Assembly: GCF_000281045.1 (NCBI RefSeq)
Contig: NW_008246105.1
Coordinates: 410,561-474,560 of the forward strand
Direction of reading: 5' to 3'
Source: Saprolegnia diclina VS20
Lineage: Eukaryota > Oomycota > Saprolegniomycetes > Saprolegniales > Saprolegniaceae
Length of the DNA stretch: 64,000 nt
The notes below the pieces were generated by a model, which searched no databases, had not been told where the DNA came from, and saw only the letters and a list, made by a program, of their open reading frames with translations. Positions 40,592-51,504 of this stretch are shown here, in pieces. Each line of letters starts with the position of its first letter. Within the stretch, counting starts at the first letter, position 1. Made by a program: the position numbers and the translations under genes.

Positions 40592-42952
40592 CTATTCGGA
40601 TTCGAAGATGAGCGCGAGCTCCTTGAGCGCGGCAAAGAGGTCGGCCGCAAACGCGTGCGACGACGTGCCCTCCGCCGACTTGTTGCTCGAGATGTGGAAG
40701 AAGAGGTTCGAGTCGCCGGCAATCATGTAGCTCACGCCGTAGCCGTCGGTCGCGACCGGGCCAAAGCCGCCGCCAGGGCACACCATCCCGTCATACTCCT
40801 CCTTGCTCAAGAGCTTGGCGACGTCCTTCCAGTTGGTGGTCTGCTGCTGCGGCTGCTGGCTCGTGCTGAGGCGCCACGGGCGCTGGAGCGCCTGCTTGAG
40901 GAACGGCGACTCGACGCCCATGCCCACCGAGACGCAGTAGAGCGTAAAGAGGTGGCGGTCGACGCCTTCACCGCACATGGCACGACGATACAGGTCCTGG
41001 TGGGCCTCGCCCGCCGCGTACGCCAGCGCCCGGCGCTCCGCGTTGCTCTTGGTCTCGTCGACAAGCGACAGAATAAAGGCCTTGGACGCGTCCGTGACGG
41101 GGCGGACCGTCTCGGTGCGGCCGTGCTTGTAGAGGCGCGTCATGCTCGCTTCGTACGTCTGCGTGAACGTTCCGCGCGAGTTCTTGTAGTACGCGTACTG
41201 CAGCGCCATCTGCATGAACGCATCTGGGCTCATCTTGAACTTCTTCGTGATCGCAATCTTGCCATAGTCCGTGTGGCTAATGACGGCGAGGTCAAACGTC
41301 GCGATCGCGGCCTGCGCAATCGCGAGCTCGGTCTGCACGGCTGCGTCGAGCGCCGGCGTCCAGTCCCACTGCAGCGACTTGACGGCCGGCAAGGTCGCCA
41401 CGTCCGCGTCCGACGGCTTGCAGTGGCCATCAACAGTGTACATTTGGTCGAGTACTTCGCGCGTGCACGCTTCCTCCCAGAGGTGCGCGACGACCGGCGC
41501 GTCGGCCCACGCGTGCTCAACGTTCATGCCGATGCGGCCGTTGGCAAAGGCGACCATCGTCAGCGACTTGTCAAACCAGCGGGTCGCGCCGTCGCCGTGG
41601 ATGAGCGACCGGCCGAGCGCCTCCATCTCGTTGGGCGAGCCCTCGTCAAAGTACAGCACGAGGATCGCCGACTCGATGACGTGCAGCGACTTCTTGTTGA
41701 CGCCGTCCGAGAAGAAAGCATCGCGGTGCTCGGCCCACGTCGTGCGGTTGGCGGCCGTGAGCGCCGACAAGTGGGCTTCAGGCGCCTTGTCCGAGGACGC
41801 GGCCGCAACGACCGCTGCAAGCTGGCGCTCCATGTCGCGCGCCGAGAGGAGCTGCCCGTACGTGCCCTTCGTGTAGAGCGGCACCTTGAACCAGCGACCC
41901 TTGCAGTTGACGGCAATGTGCTTGGACGACTCGTAGCGAGCGAGCGTGTCCTCTTCGCGGCCGGGAAGACGCGTCGTGGAGAAAATGCGCTCGTACTGCG
42001 CCATGCACATGGGCACGATGCCGCGGAGCATGAGCGGCGGGAGCTGTTCGCGGTCGAGGTTCATCTTGAACGTAAGGAGCTGGCGAAGCATGCCGGCGGC
42101 GCGCGCCACGGGGACGGTCGACGGAATGTACTCGCGCGGCGGCAGCACGTAGTAGTTCGAGTTGATCATGAGCGACGTGCGGCCCTTGAGGTACACGTAC
42201 TTCTCCCACCAGTCGGTGATGTAGTTGTCGGCAAACCAGCTCTTGAGCACGAGGTACTTGTGGAGGCGCGGGCCGACGCTCGCTTCAAAGTCCTTCGCAA
42301 GGCCCTCAATTTCCGCGTACTCCTTTTCGTCGACAAGCGGATGGACCGACTTGAGGTAGCGCTCGATCGTGCCGTTGAGCGCCGGCACCGACATACGCGG
42401 CAGCGCCGATTGGTACGAGTACGTGAGCGGGTCCTTCCCGCCGAGGATCTTGACGAGGCCACCCCAGAGCGTCACGACATGGCTCACTTGGCGCGGCGCG
42501 AGGTACAGCCAGCCACGGTAGCTCAAGAGCACACGCAGCACCAGGCGATGGATGCTCATGAGCACGATGAGGCCGGCGAGCGCCGCCCAAGCCGCGAGGT
42601 ACGCGAGGTACACCGAGTGCGGGAGGTAGCTCGAGAAGGGCACGATCGCGTTGCCAACGTGCCAGATGGCCCACGACAACGTCGAGTCGCGCCACCACGA
42701 GGTCGCGGGCGACGCCAGCACGGCGGCGATGACCACCGCAACGACGAGGATCGCGACGCTTGGCGGTGCCGGGTAGACAAAGCGCTGGACCGTCCGCTGG
42801 AGATGGTAGGCGTAGCGGAGGGCGCGGGCGCGGAGCTCCTTGGGCGGCGGGATGAGGAAGTGGACCTCGATCGCGCCCTCCTCGCTCAGGAGGAGCTTGA
42901 CGCCCCGGCGGTTGCCTTCGTACACGTGGACGGCTGCGTTCGCTTCGGCCAT
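40592..42952 (-). CDS. CPT1: Carnitine O-palmitoyltransferase I
   Basis: A single exon of 786 aa, close to animal CPT1 (about 770). ATG 42952 starts MAEANAAVHVYEGN. Two membrane helices at about 60-140 (SVAILVVAVVIAAVLA; YLAAWAALAGLIVLMSIHRL) are placed as in outer-membrane CPT1. The acyltransferase domain has YYVLPPREYIPS, PLMLRGIVPMCMAQYERIF, the catalytic histidine in GMNVEHAWADAPVVAHLWE, DYGKIAITKKFKMSPDAF, YKNSRGTFTQTYEASMTRL and DRHLFTLYCVS. CPT1 transfers long-chain acyl groups from CoA to carnitine for mitochondrial beta-oxidation. In animals malonyl-CoA binds through the N-terminus, and whether this protein responds cannot be judged. Confidence 0.93.
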   Translation of the reverse strand: MAEANAAVHVYEGNRRGVKLLLSEEGAIEVHFLIPPPKELRARALRYAYHLQRTVQRFVYPAPPSVAILVVAVVIAAVLASPATSWWRDSTLSWAIWHVGNAIVPFSSYLPHSVYLAYLAAWAALAGLIVLMSIHRLVLRVLLSYRGWLYLAPRQVSHVVTLWGGLVKILGGKDPLTYSYQSALPRMSVPALNGTIERYLKSVHPLVDEKEYAEIEGLAKDFEASVGPRLHKYLVLKSWFADNYITDWWEKYVYLKGRTSLMINSNYYVLPPREYIPSTVPVARAAGMLRQLLTFKMNLDREQLPPLMLRGIVPMCMAQYERIFSTTRLPGREEDTLARYESSKHIAVNCKGRWFKVPLYTKGTYGQLLSARDMERQLAAVVAAASSDKAPEAHLSALTAANRTTWAEHRDAFFSDGVNKKSLHVIESAILVLYFDEGSPNEMEALGRSLIHGDGATRWFDKSLTMVAFANGRIGMNVEHAWADAPVVAHLWEEACTREVLDQMYTVDGHCKPSDADVATLPAVKSLQWDWTPALDAAVQTELAIAQAAIATFDLAVISHTDYGKIAITKKFKMSPDAFMQMALQYAYYKNSRGTFTQTYEASMTRLYKHGRTETVRPVTDASKAFILSLVDETKSNAERRALAYAAGEAHQDLYRRAMCGEGVDRHLFTLYCVSVGMGVESPFLKQALQRPWRLSTSQQPQQQTTNWKDVAKLLSKEEYDGMVCPGGGFGPVATDGYGVSYMIAGDSNLFFHISSNKSAEGTSSHAFAADLFAALKELALIFESE

Positions 42953-43163
42953 TGCTCGCAAATGCACTTGTGGCCGATGTTGAAGCTGCAAACCTGCTCG
43001 CCGCTGATTGGCTGCCGGAAAGATCTTGGGGCGTCGAGTCAACAGCCTGTCGAGTTGACACAGCTGGCGCTGTTGACACGACCGCGCTTTGCCGCCATAC
43101 GTCACCAAGCGACTTCAACCTGCGCGCCCTTGGATGCCCACCTTCGCGTCAAGATGAGAGAAG
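42953..43163. other. Divergent intergenic region
   Basis: Upstream of CPT1. Nothing specific seen. Confidence 0.4.
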
Positions 43164-43780
43164 ATGGTCCGGGCTTGGGACAGGCCGGCGCGACAGGGCG
43201 ACCGAGAAGAGGAAGAAGACAAAGCTGCCTCGACACCGAAGTGGCAAGGCGACGACGGCGTCTATGCATCGGCCTGTCAGGACCAGCTGGTTCGCGCTGC
43301 ACCGCCGCGAGAAGCGATGGTTCTCGAAGCTCGGCGCACTGGTGGCGGCACGCCGCCATCCGGGTGGCACCTTGAAGTTGGTGGTGTAGCGTCGACGGCC
43401 TCGGATGTCGACGCCACGATAGCGCCAAGGACCAATACACCCTTGATAGCGCGTAGCATTTATGCAGATGGTGCGTCCGATGACGAGGTTGGTTGCCGCC
43501 GATGCACGCGACGAGTGTATCGACATCGCTGTCCATTTTGCTACTGAGCACCTACGTCTCATGCAAAACGAGGAGGATATGCCGTGGACCGAAGAAGAAG
43601 CCAAGCTCTGCGGGGATGGGACGTCCGATCCTACTGAAGAACGCAATGATGACCTCCAGGTACACTGTACTCTGCTCAGATCCCGGCAGTCGATCGAACA
43701 CTCGTCGTCGCAAGCTCCTCCTGCTACCGTTCGGCGTTGGTGTCGCCGCCCAAACCGCGTGATCGACCATCGCTGATGGC
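43164..43780 (+). CDS. Possible small multi-exon gene, unknown
   Basis: A tentative call. ATG 43164 opens 127 codons (MVRAWDRPARQGDREEEEDK ...). In another frame, starting near 43465, comes a stretch with coding character (ADARDECIDIAVHFATEHL, RLMQNEEDMPWTEEEAKL) that ends at a GTACAC donor-like site near 43661. A short intron ending CAG near 43461 could join them. No family was recognised and the 3' end is unclear. It may be a spurious reading of GC-rich intergenic DNA. From about 43781 to 44082 nothing further is supported. Confidence 0.3.
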
Positions 43781-44082
43781 TAGTCTCGCGCGTGGACTGT
43801 GTCGGACGGGCACAAGCGTTGTCGAGGGCCAACGCCGTCTCCTTGAGGTACACAGAAGGACACGATGGCGGTGGGCTGCGACTGGAAACGAGCGTCGCGG
43901 GCAAGGCGTCCTCCGCCACTAGGCTGCGCTTGCCAGCGATGAGCTCACTTCAAGTTTGATGAACCAAGCGGCGATGACAAGTCCCCTCCACACTCCATCG
44001 ACCCAAGCGCCGAGCCCATGCAGGTCAAATCGTCTTCGTGTTCTCCAAGCTCTCATAAGGGAAACGTCTTCTTGGCCATGGA

Positions 44083-45739
44083 TCACATTTCGATGCCGAG
44101 CGCGAGCGTCACGTTCATGAACTCAAAGAGCACGCAGCGCATCCAGACGTAGACGGCGACACCGAGCAAGATGGAGATCGGGAGCGCTGGCAGCGCCTGC
44201 TTGTGAATACCAAGGAGGAAGAGCGTGCCACCGAGGCCCTAGCACAGGCTATTTGCACCCAACCTTCCGCAAGTAGTTGCAATCTACCACGAGGATCGCA
44301 ACGGCGCACGCCCACATGGCCGCGACATCGTAGAGCGCCGCACGCGACACGAGCACGCTGTAAAACACGAAATCCCCGAGCCCGAGCTTGATCGTATTGT
44401 CCTCTACGCCCATCGCGAGGCTAAGTCCACGCAACAAATAGCTCGAGACAGTACCCTCGTCGTCAGTGTCGAGGCCATACTTGCGTTCGAGGTCGCGCCA
44501 GAGGTCGCCTTCACGGCCCTCGTACATGGCCAAGATGTTGTCGATGCGGCTAAGGGCGTCTGGGTTGTAGGCTGTGTAGAAGGCGACAAGCCGGTCGCGC
44601 ACGCTCGGCTTGGGCTTCTTGGCGACAGGCTGCGGCGGCAAGAGGGGCTCGGTCTGCGCCTCCTTCTCGAGACTCTCTTCGTCCTCGTCTTGGGGCTTGG
44701 ACCGCCGGCGGGCGAAACTGCACACGTCCGACGCGGTCGTCGTTGTCGTGATAGCCGGCAACGGGCCGCCGTGCTGGTAGTAGTTGGGTTCAGAGTGATC
44801 AAAGCGGGTTTGAACTTCGGCCTCGTAGAGGAGGCCGGGGAGCGGCCGTCCCTCGGACTGGATGAGGTTCACGAGGCACTTGAGCGGCCCGCACGGCGTG
44901 AGGACGGCGCAGAGGTCGTAGAAGGCGAGCACGACGACGAGCGCCCACGTGGTCCACTCTGGGAACTTGCTGAGCTGCCACGCCATGATGACCGAGACCG
45001 CCACGAGGTACGACTGCGTCACCGACATGGGGAGTCCCTACCGTCTGCAATGAGCGGCGAGCTATAGCGGCGGTAGACACCTTTTGGTAAAAGATGGAGA
45101 GGACGCCGACGATCGCAAAGTTGTACATGACGATGGACCACGAGAGAATGTCGACGGCGACGTCGAGGCGCTCGAGGAGGACAGTCGCGAGGTGGCCGCC
45201 GAGGATCCCGAGCAAGACGGCCGACGAGAAGAACATGTAGCCCACGAGAAACTAATGCGAGGTGCCATGAGACCGCGATGGATCCGAAGCGTCGTACGTT
45301 GGTAAACTGAAACTTGTAGCAAAACACAATGACAAAGGTCGCAATCACAAACACGCCGACGATCGCGAGGGCGTTCACGATCGCATGCCCGAGGAGCGAT
45401 CCGTCCGACTCGCCGTCTTCCGGGAGGTACACGAGGTAGGCGCTACAAGATCGCTCGTGCCCAGTCCATGCGCTACATGCAGCTCGTACTGGGCGATCTG
45501 ATCGGCGGTCTCTGGATCCGTGAGCACGGCCGAGGCGAGGCTAACGGAAGTTGCGTGAGGCCATGCGAGTCGCGGCGCCGGAATTCATACCTCGAAAGGA
45601 GCATCGTCATGGTCACGGGCAGGAGCACCGCGCGGAACGAGCCGAGCGAGTGCAGGATGTCGTGGACGTCGATGGCACCGGCCTCCATGTCCTCGGGCGC
45701 CTGGCGCGTCGGCGGCGCCATCAGCGGGACGCTAGCCAT
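44083..45739 (-). CDS. Presenilin (gamma-secretase catalytic subunit)
   Basis: A multi-exon gene from ATG 45739 (MASVPLMAPPTRQAPEDME). TM1 is FRAVLLPVTMTMLLS. Later exons give YLPEDGESDGSLLGHAIVNA, VIATFVIVFCYKFQF and YMFFSSAVLLGILGGHLA. The first catalytic Asp lies in VLAFYDLCAVLTPCGPLKC. A long cytosolic loop (DDEGTVSSYLLRGLSLAM) precedes the second in IKLGLGDFVFYSVLVSRA (GxGD motif), and the last exon carries the PALP region and MNVTLALGIEM, stop TGA 44083. All aspartyl-protease signatures of presenilin are present. It would cleave membrane proteins within the bilayer together with nicastrin, APH-1 and PEN-2. It is divergent from the PHD-TAZ gene, 251 bp between start codons. Confidence 0.93.
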
Positions 45740-45990
45740 GGCATGAGCGACTCGTGGCGGCCTCGACCCCACCTTGTCGCGTTCATCTTGGCTCTTGAAG
45801 TACGAGCGCAGATTGGATTGGCTTGGGTAGAGTATACTATACAAACGGAGCATGATTGGAAGCGTTCGAATCAAAATGGTGTCACCTACTACTATTTCCA
45901 AACGCGCAAATACTGTACGAACATAGATTAATGTTTACTCTAACACTAAATCCCTGCGTTCCAATATTCACTCCTTTCTGCGCAAACACC

Positions 45991-47083
45991 ATGGCGGCCC
46001 GCTTGGAGTACAGTTGGTCCACCGAGTACAAGAACGACAAGCGGGTCCTGGGGATGCGCGACGCATGCAAGGCGATCCTGCTTATGCTCAACAAGGACGA
46101 CGCCGAGCTGCCCGATCCATCGATCCGCGGCTACGCCACATCCACCAAGGTCCACCTCGCCTTTCTCGCCTGCTCCTGCACCGTTGCTGCGTGTAGAAGG
46201 CCCGCGTGGCGGCGCCGCCCGCCAAGCCAAAGCCAGCAGTAGCAGCGCCCAAGGTCGCCGTCAAGGTCGATCGCCGCCCGCGAAAGGCCCCGAGCGTGCC
46301 CGACGACGGGTCGTCGACCGCCGACAGCGACTACATTGCCCGGGGCACGTTTACCAATCCGATGGACGACATGAGCGAGTACGAGAGCGACGACTCATTG
46401 CCACCGCCCCGGTTGGCGCCAAAGATCTACGAGAAGGTCGAGGTCGACGAGGACGACAACGGCGACGACGACAGCGACGACGAGGTAGGCGCTTCGACGC
46501 AAGACCAGGTAGCATCGGCTTGTAGAACGCAGACAAGGCGTGCCAGATCTGCAACCTCAATGAAAACGACTCGCAAAGTCTCATTTGCGACACGTGCGAA
46601 GATGGTAGCAAACGTTGAGATCTTAGCGCGGTCTTATCGCGGCCTGTAGTGTTTCACACGTACTGCGTCGGGCTGGCCGACGTGCCCGAGAACGACTGGT
46701 TCTGCCCGACCTGTCTCGGCGCCGAGTACCACCGGCTCACGCAGCAATTCGTCCGCCAACGATCTCCAACCATAAGCTCATCGTCGTCATCGTAGGCGAC
46801 CGAGCCGCTCTCAGTTCTCAACAGTTGGCTGGTCCACGCGTGCGGCTGCGACGCGCGCAACGACGTGTGCAAGTCGCCGTCGCTGGCGCGCATCTGCGTC
46901 TTCTTCAAGCGGCTCGTGCGCTCGCTCGCGCGCACCGACGGCGTCTTGCGGACCAAGTTTGGCATGCTCCTCACACACCACATTGCCAGCTGCCCCGAGA
47001 AGCTCTACTGTCCCGTCCCGCTCTGCAACCAAATGCGCCGGCGCAAGGCCAAAGTCCAGATCCGCGCCGTCGAACTACATTGA
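45991..47083 (+). CDS. PHD finger-TAZ zinc finger protein
   Basis: About five exons from ATG 45991 (MAARLEYSWSTEYKNDKRV). A helical N-terminus leads to a Lys/Pro/Ala linker, an acidic region (EYESDDSLPPPRL; DEDDNGDDDSDDE), then a PHD finger: ACQICNLNENDSQSLICDTC, an intron near 46602-46649, FHTYCVGL and DWFCPTC. The C-terminal exon carries a TAZ-type finger (WLVHACGCDARNDVCKSP, then KFGMLLTHHIASCPEK and CPVPLCNQMRRRKAKVQI) and ends at TGA 47083. PHD and TAZ occur together in CBP/p300-type acetyltransferases, but here there is no HAT, bromodomain or ZZ and the protein is only about 300 aa. A histone-reading adaptor role is inferred. Confidence 0.78.
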
Positions 47084-47142
47084 TAGGACGTTGATACATG
47101 CTTAATATAGGGTTTTTATTCGGTTTGGCGAGGGCGACGGCG

Positions 47143-49768
47143 TCAGGCGAGGAGACTCCGCGTGAGCGCCCGTGCGACACCCACAAAGTCGGCCAGCGGC
47201 GTCTCGGGCTCGACATCCAGCGTACTTTCGCTGAGCTCTTCGAGCGTACTCAAGAGGAGACGGCCGGCCGGCTGCGTCGCAAACTTGGTCGTTGCCTGCA
47301 AACCCAAGTTGTACAAGGCTTTGCAGATGAGCGTGCTGCAGGCGACGTCCGTGAGCCCGACGCTGCGGAAGAGCGTCGTGAGCGCCTCGCGCGCCTGGAG
47401 CGACAGCAGCGCCTTGCGGCTCGGGCCGTCCAGCGCCGCATTCATCAAGATGCCGCAGACCGACGAGACGACGAGCTTGCTCGGGTGCTGGAGCAAGGCG
47501 AGGATGATCTCAAAGGATTGGGTCTGCACCAAGTGCGCGAGGACATCGGGGAACCGCGCGAGGTTGCCCAGCGCCCGCGCGACCTCGACGACCATCTCTT
47601 CGTTGGGATCGACCAAGCCGGGGCAGAGCGCCGTCGCGAGCTCGATGCGGTGCGCGGTGACGACGTTGGGCGCCGAGTCCGTCGGCGACGCGTAGAACGA
47701 GAGGTTGGTCAAGCAGCTCACAATGTTGAGCTGGAGCTCATCGTGGCCGCATGCAGTAGCGTGTGCGAGGAGCTCAAAGAGGCAGTCGAGACCTGGCGAG
47801 GCCGCGGCGATCGCACCGGCGGTTGCATTGATCGAGATGTTGGCCAGCAGCCGCATGAGCTTGACGAGTACATCCATCGACTCGTCGTCCTCTTCGTCGT
47901 CGTCGTCCTCATTGTCGCACGTGTCATGCAACGCGCGTTTGGTTGACGACGACGTCTGCTGCACGTAGAGCCGACCGTACTGCTGCAAGGTGCGGACGAG
48001 GATCGAGACAGCGCGGTGTGACACAGCAAGGAGCTTCCGGTTCTTCTCGTTGCTCGCCGTGAGATTGCCAAGGACAAAGCACAGCCGGACAAGAAGAGCA
48101 GCTTGGAACCGGTGCGGCGCCCCCGATGAAGAAAGGTCGAGAAGCGCGACGAGGTCTCCGAGGATGTCGGGGCTCCTGTTGATCGGCGTCCGCCCGGCTT
48201 CGTGCAATGTGAGCTAAACCACAGCAATAAGAAATCTTCCGCTACATCTGTATATATATATGTACCTTGCTCAGGACGCGGGAGATGTTGAGCATGAGCT
48301 CGAGGTGCGAGGGGTACAGCGGGAGGAGCGCGCAGAGCGCCTCGGTCACGTGCCAGTGCCAGAACTGCTTGTGGCACGACTTGTGGACGGCGAGGTTGCG
48401 CAGGATCGCCGTCACCTGCACGAGGAGTTGTGCGACGGGGTTTTCGCCGCCGCGGCTTCCATCGTGACGAACGTGCAGCTACACATTTAATACATTTGCT
48501 TGAAAAATTGAAACAAAACGTGGCAATCGTACGTGCAAGATCGCTTTCAGAATCGAGATGGCGCCGTTCGTCGCAAGGAGTGACACCATGCGCGTCGTCG
48601 ACGACGCATTCTTGAGCGTCCCCGCCACGTAGATGAGCAGCTGCATCGACAACGGCCCTTTCTTGGACGATGACGCGTCGCTCAGCACGCCAACAAGCGT
48701 CTCGACGACCGCGACGTGGCAAAAGTGGTCGTCGTTGATTGGGTCCTTGCTCTGGAGGAAGAGCAGCTTGGCCGCATGCACCACCGGCGCCTCGAACGCC
48801 GCCAACGGTCCGAGGCGGCACACGTACAGCTACATGCAATCGCATATGTGAACGTAGTTGCATCCTCCAAGGTACCGTGATGGACGCGCGCGTGAGCTCA
48901 ATGACGCGGCGCCCCGAGGCAATCTCGATGCACTCGAAGAGTTGCGAGAGACATGCCGCGTTCGCCACGGCAAGCGTACCTGAGCCCATACGAATGAGGT
49001 CTCAGCACCACCTTAGGTCGATGTACCGAGCGCGCTCTCGTCGCGAAGAAGGTGCGTGTCGTGGTAGATCTGCGACGTGGCCTTGCAAATCGCTTGGACG
49101 GTCGCAAACGCCGCTTCGTCTTGGTCGGCATGCGCTCGGAAGCCGTCGAGGTGCTGCTGGAGCTCCTCGAGCCGGTCCGCCAGCGCCTCCTACGTCCACT
49201 GTCGTGTGCGCTTCAGAGAAAACCACTGCGTTACAATCGTTGAGACGGCTGTCAGCTCGTTCTCGTCGTCATTGTCGGATATAGCCTTGGCATCGGGACC
49301 GCTCGATGCTGCGAACGCCTTCTCGCCGCTGCTAGGCTCGTACTCGCTCATGGACGACTGCGGACGGTCGCCTCTTGCCGTCGAGATGGGCGTTGTCACG
49401 ACCTCGACCTCTTGGTTGTCTGCGTCTGTCCTCAGATACTTGCAGTGTCTCGTCGTGCCTACCTCGTCGCCGCGACGGTCGCTTCTTCTTGGGCTTTTCA
49501 AACTCGGTGGCATCCGTCGAGAACGTCGAGCTTGGGCGAGAGCTTGGGCGGTAGTCGTCGCCGTAGAAGAGCGGGCGTGCTAATACACATTGCATCATGC
49601 AGCCTCATCCAGGATCCCGCGTACTGCCAGTCTTGGGCGTGAAGGGCCGCGACGGGTGCTTGAGCGACGCGCGCGCCTAGAGACGCATGAGGCGAGCGTC
49701 CATGCGCCGAGATGCCGGACCTGCGCCAAGACGCTCGAGATGGCCCCGCGGGCGATGAGCCCGTCCAT
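47143..49768 (-). CDS. ARMC2: ARMC2-like armadillo-repeat ciliary protein
   Basis: A multi-exon gene. ATG 49768 gives MDGLIARGAISSVLAQARAS, spliced over 44 nt to the RPFTPK motif that resembles the N-terminus of animal ARMC2 (EAR-x-AL ... RPFTPR). A further intron leads to RPLFYGDDYRPSSRPSSTF. Later exons give ADRLEELQQHLDGFRAHA, ICKATSQIYHDTHLL, then armadillo repeats: SGTLAVANAACLSQLFECI, HAAKLLFLQSKDPINDD, LLIYVAGTLKNASS, LVRLCFVLGNLTASNEKNR, LMRLLANISINATAG, LNIVSCLTNLSFYAS, ARALGNLARFPDVL, and VVSSVCGILMNAALDG. The stop is at 47143. In animals ARMC2 is needed for axonemal radial-spoke transport and flagella. The ARM repeats are certain; the ARMC2 name rests on layout and the N-terminal motif. 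Confidence 0.75.
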
Positions 49769-50129
49769 ACCCGCGCGGCTTCAAATATGGCGTAGCAGTT
49801 ACGATGGTAATAATTTACGGGCAGTTACGATGGTAATAATTTACGGGCAGTTACACTTGGCATGTGCCACATTGAACAAGGCGACCCGACCAGGCAGTTG
49901 GACGCATGGCAGAAGCTATGGTAGTAATGCCATGCGCTTCTACGTGGTCTTCACGACAGACCAGCCTGGCGTCAGGGGTAATATCTATCCCTCCCTGTCG
50001 TGGGCTTTGCAGCGTTGGGCCAACTGCACTCTGCTGGCATTCGGCACATGCCGAATGGAGTGACGTTCCCACGTTATCCGGATGCGAATTGGTTTCGAAA
50101 TTTGCATTTTCGAAGCGTCCAGCAGTGGC
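49769..50129. other. Divergent intergenic region with 26-bp tandem repeat
   Basis: Between ARMC2 and the coiled-coil/TM gene. It holds the tandem repeat at 49795-49854; no gene seen. Confidence 0.5.
49795..49854. repeat. 26-bp tandem repeat, about 2.3 copies
   Basis: The unit gcagttacgatggtaataat... (26 bp) is repeated exactly at 49795-49820 and 49821-49846, followed by the first 8 bases of a third copy. It lies 27 bp upstream of the ARMC2 start codon. Confidence 0.9.
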
Positions 50130-50835
50130 ATGACGGACGACGAGTCGCACCTCGCGCTGCTGACCTTGCTTGGCGCTGGCGCATACGCCGTGACATACCT
50201 GCACACGAAGGCGCTCTCATCGGCTGCAGAGGTTCCTTTCGAGGAAGAGGCGCGGCGCACCGAGCGGCTCGTGCGCATCCGCGACCAAGCCGCCACGCTC
50301 AAGAACGCATATGACGCTGCTGTCGCGCAGCACTCGCGACTAGACAAGCTCATGGCCGACTACGAGGCTGCGAGACTAGCCTCCATGCAAGGGCTACGAC
50401 TCGCTGCCAAGAGCGCAATCGACGAGGTCGCCATGCTCGTCAATAGCAGTTGCACCGACTACTTGGACCAGCAGCGTGCTATAGCGCGACGCCTCCCGCC
50501 ACGTATGAATGCTCCTTTGTATCGTCGTACGCACTCTAAACGACAGCCTAGCACCAGTAGACGAGCCTGCCCCAGAGACATTGGTTTTGCAAGCGTTGCC
50601 ATCATCACGAGCACGACCACCTGTGCGGCAGGGGGAGCACGGAGGCGTCGTCTTGCTCATCATGATGGTGTGCTGTGGTATCGCGCTGTACGCTTCCAAG
50701 CGGCGCCAGACGCATCGAACCACGACACAGACAGCCTCCATGGCACACGCGACGTACAGGCAACATGTACGATTGGTGGCGACGCGGAACGACGAGGAAG
50801 ACGATGGGCATGCTAGCACTCGGCGGGTACCGTAG
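50130..50835 (+). CDS. Small coiled-coil protein with two membrane segments
   Basis: Two exons joined by a 44-nt intron (about 50505-50548). ATG 50130 starts MTDDESHLALLTLLGAGAYA, with a hydrophobic N-terminal segment. A long helix follows (RLVRIRDQAATLKNAYDAAV; RLDKLMADYEAARLASMQ) and CTDYLDQQRAIARRLPP. Exon 2 has an acidic/Pro linker (APVDEPAPETLVLQ), then a clear transmembrane helix (GGVVLLIMMVCCGIALYA) and a short basic tail with NDEEDDGHAS. No family was recognised. The layout suggests an organelle-membrane tether or fusion-associated protein. The N-terminal hydrophobic stretch could be a signal anchor or an amphipathic helix. Confidence 0.6.
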
Positions 50836-50909
50836 GATAAGTCTGCAATCTTCCCCGCGCGTCGACCCATAAAGTAAATACAAGCATCGACGATTTAGTA
50901 ACGCTAACA

Positions 50910-51504
50910 TTAGATGGCATCTTCCTGGTACTCCGTGATGGACGGCGTCTTGAACGCGGCTTTGAGCTCGTCGTTGCTGTCGTTGCCGTGCATGAGCTTG
51001 TCGAGGCCGCGCAATGAGGCCGAGACGTCTGGAATGAACGTGACCGGTTCCCACGCGACGCCTTCGGGGCTGGCCTTCTATGCATAAAGTCGTGTCGAGG
51101 CATTGCCCCCAAACTCGTCGTACCTTGCGCCCCAGCGTGAGCGTCCGCTTGAGCATCGATGAGAGCTGCGTCGGATGCAGAATAGGCTCAGCGTGCTTCT
51201 TGACGTAGTCCATGCGTTCCTGCAGCTTGCGGCTAGCCACCGCGAGGTCGTCGACGATCTTTTCCATGTCGTCGATCGTGGCAAAGTGGTGCTGGAGCAG
51301 CACGCAGCGGTCGAGGAGCAGCTGGACGTTCGCCTCGTGCTCGGCCTCGAGGTCCATCTCCGCGTGCGAGTCCACGAGCGCGCACGTCTCGTCGATCTTG
51401 TACATGGCGAGCGCGACCTTCTCCTCGACCGCCAGCGTCAAGTGGCCGCCGTCGAGCACCGCGGCCGCGACCTCTTCGCACGCCTCCTTGAAGTTCTCCC
51501 GCAT
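50910..51504 (-). CDS. Small all-helical coiled-coil protein (possible BLOC-1/BORC-like subunit)
   Basis: Two exons. ATG 51504 gives MRENFKEACEEVAAAVLDGG, then helices EEKVALAMYKIDETCALVDS, HEANVQLLLDRCVLLQHHF, TIDDMEKIVDDLAVASRKLQ and ERMDYVKKHAEPILHPTQLS. After a short intron near 51120-51075 comes PEGVAWEPVTFIPDVSASLR and AAFKTPSITEYQEDAI, stop 50910. The succession of short heptad helices resembles subunits of BLOC-1/BORC-type lysosome-related complexes, but no diagnostic motif was seen, so this is a guess. Convergent with the coiled-coil/TM gene; the two stops are 75 bp apart. Confidence 0.5.

Noticed and set aside
40655-43375. 906-codon plus-strand open frame
   Set aside because: It is exactly antisense to the CPT1 gene; the Arg/Val/Leu-heavy composition is what high-GC third positions give on the opposite strand. 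No domain.
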